Made by a program: the position numbers and the translations under genes
Source: Beroe forskalii
Lineage: Eukaryota; Ctenophora; Nuda; Beroida; Beroidae
DNA length: 64,000 nucleotides
NCBI GenBank assembly: GCA_011033025.1
Contig: WFMF01000180.1
Coordinates: 285,345 to 349,344, forward strand
Direction: 5' to 3'
Notes under the pieces: generated by a model
What the model was told of the DNA's origin: nothing
The model's database searches: none
Seen by the model: the letters and a program-made list of their open reading frames with translations, nothing else
Shown: piece after piece, positions 60,701-64,000 of the stretch
How the letters are laid out: each line of letters opens with the position of its first letter
How positions within the stretch are numbered: position 1 is the first letter of the stretch

Positions 60701-60776
60701 AACTCTCACCAGAGACTGCGAAATGAACCCCTCCTCCAGACTCATGCTCAAACTCCTCATCAAATCAATACAATAG
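54485..60776 (+). CDS. SLF1: SLF1-like (SMC5/6 localization factor 1, BRCTx) gene, ten exons
   Basis: Exons 54485-54736, 54853-54999, 56593-56761, 57001-57120, 57394-57547, 57907-58063, 58359-58581, 58755-58994, 59484-59576 and 60595-60776 (TAG 60774-60776). The first nine join in phase. The N-terminal BRCT pair matches SLF1: CTHIVLGKPNTGEKYMGGLI and TGKWLLKTEYVEES, against human CTHLIAERLCKSEKFLAACAAGKWILTKDYI. The middle matches SLF1's helical part: FIPPSHVNRDYYVNLLEVVD against YIPPVCVLHALLENVLQDN, and QSPRYLTFWLELLE against KSPAMSRYYLELFQ. SLF1 recruits SMC5/6 to damaged DNA through RAD18 and SLF2. The C-terminal ankyrin repeats of the vertebrate protein are absent. A short first coding exon is missing. 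TopBP1 is the main alternative for the BRCT part alone. Confidence 0.75.
54853..54999 (+). CDS. SLF1: SLF1 exon: linker between BRCT domains
   Basis: It reads KVTSNTDPELAKLASSARRC and GPFHDMTASIL, matching human APKRWREELKRTGAPGAFHRWKVVLL in order. Phase 2 in and out. Confidence 0.75.
55070..56534 (-). mobile_element. LINE copy B in an SLF1 intron (5'-truncated)
   Basis: The minus strand has a 271-codon intact C-terminal frame (55457-56272; FLGVKIHERLSWKDHVKFVC, LSYGISVWGG) and a separate upstream RT piece with LGPLLFLIYINDL and LFADDTNLF (the catalytic FADD). The 5' truncation is at the GVPQGS motif near 56534. Opposite orientation to the host gene. Near identity with copy A suggests recent activity. 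Confidence 0.85.
56593..56761 (+). CDS. SLF1: SLF1 exon: BRCT 2
   Basis: It reads LFKAGGGRVINIQDYRKRHK then FILVDNPDQ and ISYIHNIVLE, against human VLEAGKANVILPKSSPSGITHVIASN and IQYLGDFLLEKE. Phase 0 out at gtaaga. Confidence 0.8.
57001..57120 (+). CDS. SLF1: SLF1 exon: linker
   Basis: Forty codons in phase 0 between TCTCTCCCAG and gtgagt; charged and unstructured. Far shorter than the long linker of vertebrate SLF1. Confidence 0.7.
57394..57547 (+). CDS. SLF1: SLF1 exon: start of helical domain
   Basis: Fifty-one codons plus one base, phase 0 in after CCCCTGCAG. It includes WGAILLPLTNNQAPPPHMLR. Confidence 0.7.
57907..58063 (+). CDS. SLF1: SLF1 exon: helical domain
   Basis: LRQVLSDLYILSWFIPPSHV then NLLEVVDKKED matches the human FKEAIEELSTLQAHYIPPVCVLHALLENVL block. 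Phase 2 out at gtaagt. Confidence 0.8.
58359..58581 (+). CDS. SLF1: SLF1 exon: helical domain
   Basis: LLPQSPRYLTFWLELLEKDF matches HLHPPWKSPAMSRYYLELFQC. It ends TSSHAT before gtgggt, phase 0. Confidence 0.8.
58755..58994 (+). CDS. SLF1: SLF1 exon: helical domain
   Basis: Eighty codons in phase 0 (DRLRMALNSQLIVYFTSNEI to LVIVVFNK). Its last 56 bp and donor are duplicated at 59094-59170. Confidence 0.75.
58939..59176 (+). repeat. Duplicated exon end and donor around an X-box cluster
   Basis: GTGCTCATCCACATGCTCAG begins at 58939 and 59094. The 77-bp copies include TTTAACAAG|gtaagg (real donor) and TTTAACAAG|gtacgg (copy). Between them, 59012-59086 holds four GTTACCATGGTAA(C/T) palindromes. 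Confidence 0.95.
59484..59576 (+). CDS. SLF1: SLF1 exon
   Basis: Thirty-one codons in phase 0, VLVSLNQSQVPEYFKVLSNR to FYNFY, before gtgagc. The frame stays open past this donor to TAA at 59653, so an alternative longer end (...FADFKIPLDNFVLVS) is possible. Confidence 0.65.
59690..60590. repeat. Intronic tandem repeats carrying acceptor-like motifs
   Basis: Units of about 40-60 bp repeat TAACTCTAACCCCC, CTCCCCAGTGTTACGT and (A/T)AGATAC(GATG)CCCC around an inserted 180-bp dispersed repeat (60018-60190). Each unit has a pyrimidine tract followed by CAG. Confidence 0.9.
60018..60190 (+). repeat. About 180-bp dispersed repeat, copy 2
   Basis: Same element as 14706-14889, here inside the tandem repeats of the last SLF1 intron. 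Inner inverted blocks GTGACCGTATACC and GGTATACGGTCAC are exact. Confidence 0.8.
60595..60776 (+). CDS. SLF1: SLF1 terminal exon (candidate)
   Basis: After TTTTCATCAG the best frame reads VYLVLLSAMFRALLSELSKP, then DLQRTLTRDCEMNPSSRLML, KLLIKSIQ and TAG at 60774-60776. High GC and a helical character like the preceding exons support coding. This frame needs phase 1 in, whereas 59576 leaves phase 0, so the junction is unresolved. Confidence 0.6.
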
Positions 60777-60786
60777 CCCCCGGGGA

Positions 60787-61136
60787 CTGTTACCATGGTA
60801 ACACAGCAGGCTGTTATCATGGTAACAGTCTGTTACCATGGTAACACAGCCTGTTACCATGGTAACACAGCCTGTTACCATGGTAACACAGCCCGTTACC
60901 ATGGTAACACAGCCTGTTACCATGGTAACACAGCCCGTAACCATGGTAACACAGCCTGTTACCATGGTAACACAGACTGTTACCATGGTAACAGCCTGTA
61001 ACCATGGTAACACAGCCTGTTACCATGGTAACACAGACTGTTACCATGGTAACACAGCCTGTTACCATGGTAACACAGCCCGTTTTCATGGTAACACAGA
61101 CTGTTACCATGGTAACACAGCCCGTTACCATGGTAA
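60787..61136. repeat. Array of 17 X-box-like palindromes
   Basis: GTTACCATGGTAAC (14-bp perfect palindrome) or a one- or two-base variant occurs 17 times, spaced by ACAGCCT, ACAGACT or ACAGCCC. The array begins 10 bp after the SLF1 stop codon. Direct repeats CAATAGCCCCCGGGGACT flank it (60771 and 61141). The motif fits the RFX X-box consensus (GTNRCC-N-RGYAAC type). Confidence 0.95.
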
Positions 61137-61155
61137 CAATGCAATAGCCCCCGGG

Positions 61156-61925
61156 GACTCCTGTTTGTTTTTACTAAAATCCTCAGATCGCTTGTTTTAC
61201 CCAACTCTAAGTGTTGGAAGTAAAAACTAAAGCTCTCCAATCTACACCTCCCATCAGAAACACCATTTTCTTTGTGTTCCTCGTTCGTGCAAATATCAAT
61301 GTTAGAAAGTATTCCACCTATAATGGAATTATTAGCCCGTGACATACATCTCTAATCAATGTTAGAACTTTAGAAAGAATACATCTCGTTTAACTCATGT
61401 AAAACTGAAAGCATTCGTGTTGACCCAAGTTATCACAACTTGCTCTCTAGTGTGGAGATCACCGAAGAAAATGAGCGTGTTGAAAACCGCCCATGATCTT
61501 TGAACTCGGCGGAAGGCGGAAAAATGCCCACGAATCCTTAAAATTTATTGTTTCGCTGCAAAATTTCGTTTCAAAGCCTGCCAAAATCGTATCATACAAG
61601 CAGTAAATCTGTCATTTTAGATTGGCGTGCCGTTACGCTCTTGAAATTGTGATTTTTCGAGTCGGCAGAGACCAACTTGAATTTTTCAAATGTATTTTGG
61701 TTGTATAAATGGCTCAAAGTAAGCGCAAAGTTTGAGTTGTGAATATCCCTATCTAAATTATAAGCTGTTATCGCACTTAACATTTATTGTATATAACGTA
61801 CCTTTTAACCTTTTACTTTTTAATTTCGACATCTTCTGAAACTCATTATATATATCAAGTTGGCATTATATATATCAAGTTGGCAATCAAGTTTATGAAC
61901 CAATTACATTGACTTGTTGGATTTT
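61156..61925. other. SLF1 3' flank
   Basis: No gene recognised; small open frames are without codon or splice support. Confidence 0.4.
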
Positions 61926-62116
61926 ACACAACAAAGTGTACATTGTACAGTGCACAATCTACAGTATACACTATACAGTGTACATTGTACAGTTCACAAT
62001 CTACAGTATACACTATGCAGTGTACATTGTACAGAGTACAATCTACAGTATACACTATACAGTGTACATTGTACAGTGTACAATCTACAGTATACACTAT
62101 ACAGTGTACATTGTAC
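61926..62116. repeat. 42-bp tandem array rich in TGTACA and GTATAC
   Basis: Four to five units of GTGTACATTGTACAGTGCAC then AATCTACAGTATACACTATA. The unit is built of small palindromes (TGTACA, GTATAC, GTGCAC). Open frames in all three plus frames arise from the 42-bp period (a multiple of three). Confidence 0.9.
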
Positions 62117-64000
62117 CTTTCTCAGTGTTAGGATAGAGCGCTCCTATAATCCAGATTTGATGTGGCATATCTTTGATTTTCTCAAGTTGATAAGGAATAG
62201 TTTACTCTAGTTGCACCAAACGTTGCTCAATTAATGCTCTGGTGCTCCAAGTCATCGCAAATTCTGAGAGATTTATTGACATTTTCACACAAACTTTTGC
62301 GGAAAAATTGTTGTGCTTGCAGTTGTGGTATGGATATAGTAATATGGATCTTCAAATTAAAAAAAGTATGGATAGATAATATGAAATATCTACAAATTTT
62401 TAACAAAAACTCGGTCCTCCTATAATATAGTGAATAGCCAATAGTGATATAATATTGATATTCGTGTAATTAACTTTGTGTGCATTGCTAACATTTCACC
62501 GTGTTTTGTATTTTGTATTGTTTTTGAGTGAAAGTGTTACGGGATCGTCACGACCAATAGAACCCTCCAAATGTCACCGAATTAAGAAACAACGTGTGCT
62601 AAATTACCATAATTCTGCGATAAATTCTGATTTTCCTCTTCTTTGTGACAAAATGAGAAGCACCTTTAATACATCACAAAGACTTTAAATTCAAATAACG
62701 TAACTCTAACGTTTGTTTTCCTTTTAAATGTAACTTTGTTCTCTTTCCTGGGCCTGAAATAGTAAATACAGCCCTGCTCCACACTCATGACTCCCCAGAA
62801 CTCTATCTTTCTTCTTCGTGATGATACCCGTAATGATTAGTAGTGATAACTGATAACATTAGTAGTGATAACTGATAACATTAGTAGTGATAACTGATAA
62901 TTGTAGGTCCTTTTTGTGTGAATATTCAAAGAATTGTTCCCTGATCTCCTGGTATGAATTGTTGTGAAAGTGTGATCGACTAATGTAAGAGGCATGTGTT
63001 CAATCCTAGCAGTCCCCTATCCTCATTTTTAGAAATTTTGTACAAATTGATCTGCAACTGGTGAATATAATATCTTTTCTGGTTAATTTGATTTTTATTT
63101 TCATATCGATTGTTTTCAAATTCTTTATTTTCATTAGTTGATGTGCGTGTTTAACTCGTCTTAATTTAGCTTTAAATTGCAACTTACCAGTGATTGTCCT
63201 AACTACTCAATAACTTGCCGGGCTAAAAATATACTCCTGAAGACTGGAAAAAATTAGAAAAGACCTGTCTCTTTTTCTCTGTGAGCAAAATTTTCAGTAA
63301 CGAAAGAATCGGAGCTTGTCACTGAAATCACTATCATTGACAGTTTTCTAAATCCATTGCAATCAATGGGTCAATGGTGATTTGCATCTTGAATAACGGT
63401 CTTTGCTGGCTTTTTATCAACACACGTCTTGTTGAGCCCTTTCTTGGACGCTTGAATTAAATATTGGGAGCTATGCTGAAAGAAACAGGCTTCCGTTCAG
63501 TCATGCTGAAAGTTGCCTTGCAAGTCAAAGTTGTCGGTTGAAGCAGAGAAAAAGAGACAGGTCAATAGTTGATATGACAAAATGACAAAATAACCATGAC
63601 GTCAGCCAATCAGCAGGCGAGTTTACGGTCAACTCGCGCGCTTATTGGTCAATGTCAAATGGACCTGTGAGTAAACTTAAATACCGCCGAGGCTGGATTT
63701 AGTGCTCTGAAGTAAGAGCCTTTTTCCGGAATTAATCAATCGGAAGTTCTATCTTCCTTTAATCATTGAGTTTTTCAAGTGAATTGTGAAACAGTTTGCA
63801 TGAAAAAGAAAAGAATCCAAATAGCACTAGGTAGTTCCACACTTGTTCCTTCAAGATGGAACTTTGTCGAACAAAAAGCCCAATTCAAGTCTTGAATCCT
63901 GGAAAATAAGCCATTCAGATTCCGGGGCCTCAGTTGAGAAGGCCTCTATTTGAAGATTCAATCAGGTACAGGGTGGTTCATCTGTCTTGAACCCCTTTTT
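62117..64000. other. Unassigned AT-rich sequence
   Basis: No gene recognised. It contains a three-unit 22-bp repeat (ATTAGTAGTGATAACTGATA at about 62836-62902) and a CCAAT/ATTGG inverted repeat at 63601-63670 related to 36961-37080. Confidence 0.5.

Noticed and set aside
60765-61345. Long frames with repeating CYHGN, VTMVT or PVTMV motifs
   Set aside because: Translations of the GTTACCATGGTAAC array; present on both strands by symmetry.
61909-62210. Three parallel open frames with repeated Tyr/Cys/Ile motifs
   Set aside because: The 42-bp unit is a multiple of three, so all frames stay open; no gene evidence.

Overview
The window is animal nuclear DNA. Genes are split into short exons with GT-AG introns, non-coding sequence is AT-rich, and transposons and tandem repeats fill most of the space. 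All three recognisable genes lie on the plus strand. The presence of a betaglycan-type TGF-beta co-receptor, SAMHD1 and SLF1 points to a metazoan. Compact exons, a truncated SAMHD1 tail and an SLF1 that lacks ankyrin repeats suggest an invertebrate, but I cannot name the phylum from sequence alone. There are no prokaryotic operons, CRISPR arrays or complete viral elements.

Layout. (1) 768-2965: the last five exons of a SAMHD1-like dNTPase; the catalytic HD exons lie upstream of the window. (2) 2966-11377: mostly repeats. These include CACGTG-bearing repeats, a 3.7 kb satellite built from a 19-bp doubly palindromic unit, and a GC-rich cluster of hairpins with a 34-bp perfect palindrome. (3) 11378-about 46433: a betaglycan/endoglin-like gene. 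Four well-supported exons encode its extracellular 'orphan' domain, two further exons look like a ZP-C subdomain, and a weaker pair may encode a C-terminal membrane anchor. Its introns are large and hold two 3.4 kb non-autonomous transposons in opposite orientation, several hairpin MITEs, a 142-bp tandem array and many copies of a roughly 40-bp TGACGTCA-containing module. (4) 46434-54484: intergenic or 5' intronic, with a LINE split by a 4.1 kb TIR element. (5) 54485-60776: ten exons of an SLF1-like (BRCTx/ANKRD32) genome-stability protein, with a second LINE copy in its second intron. (6) 60777-64000: an array of 17 X-box-like palindromes directly after the SLF1 stop codon, a TGTACA-rich array, and otherwise unassigned sequence.

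Recurring themes. First, three separate exons in two genes have their 3' end and 5' splice site locally duplicated. Second, most tandem arrays are built of palindromic units. Third, several segments (about 32.85-33.33, 36.0-36.7, 37.5-38.05 and 53.4-54.4 kb) have abnormal homopolymer inflation and look like poor consensus sequence; missing exons may be hidden there. The genes are not functionally linked in any obvious way: SAMHD1 (nucleotide pool and innate defence) and SLF1 (SMC5/6 recruitment) both belong to genome maintenance, and the betaglycan-like gene is a growth-factor co-receptor.
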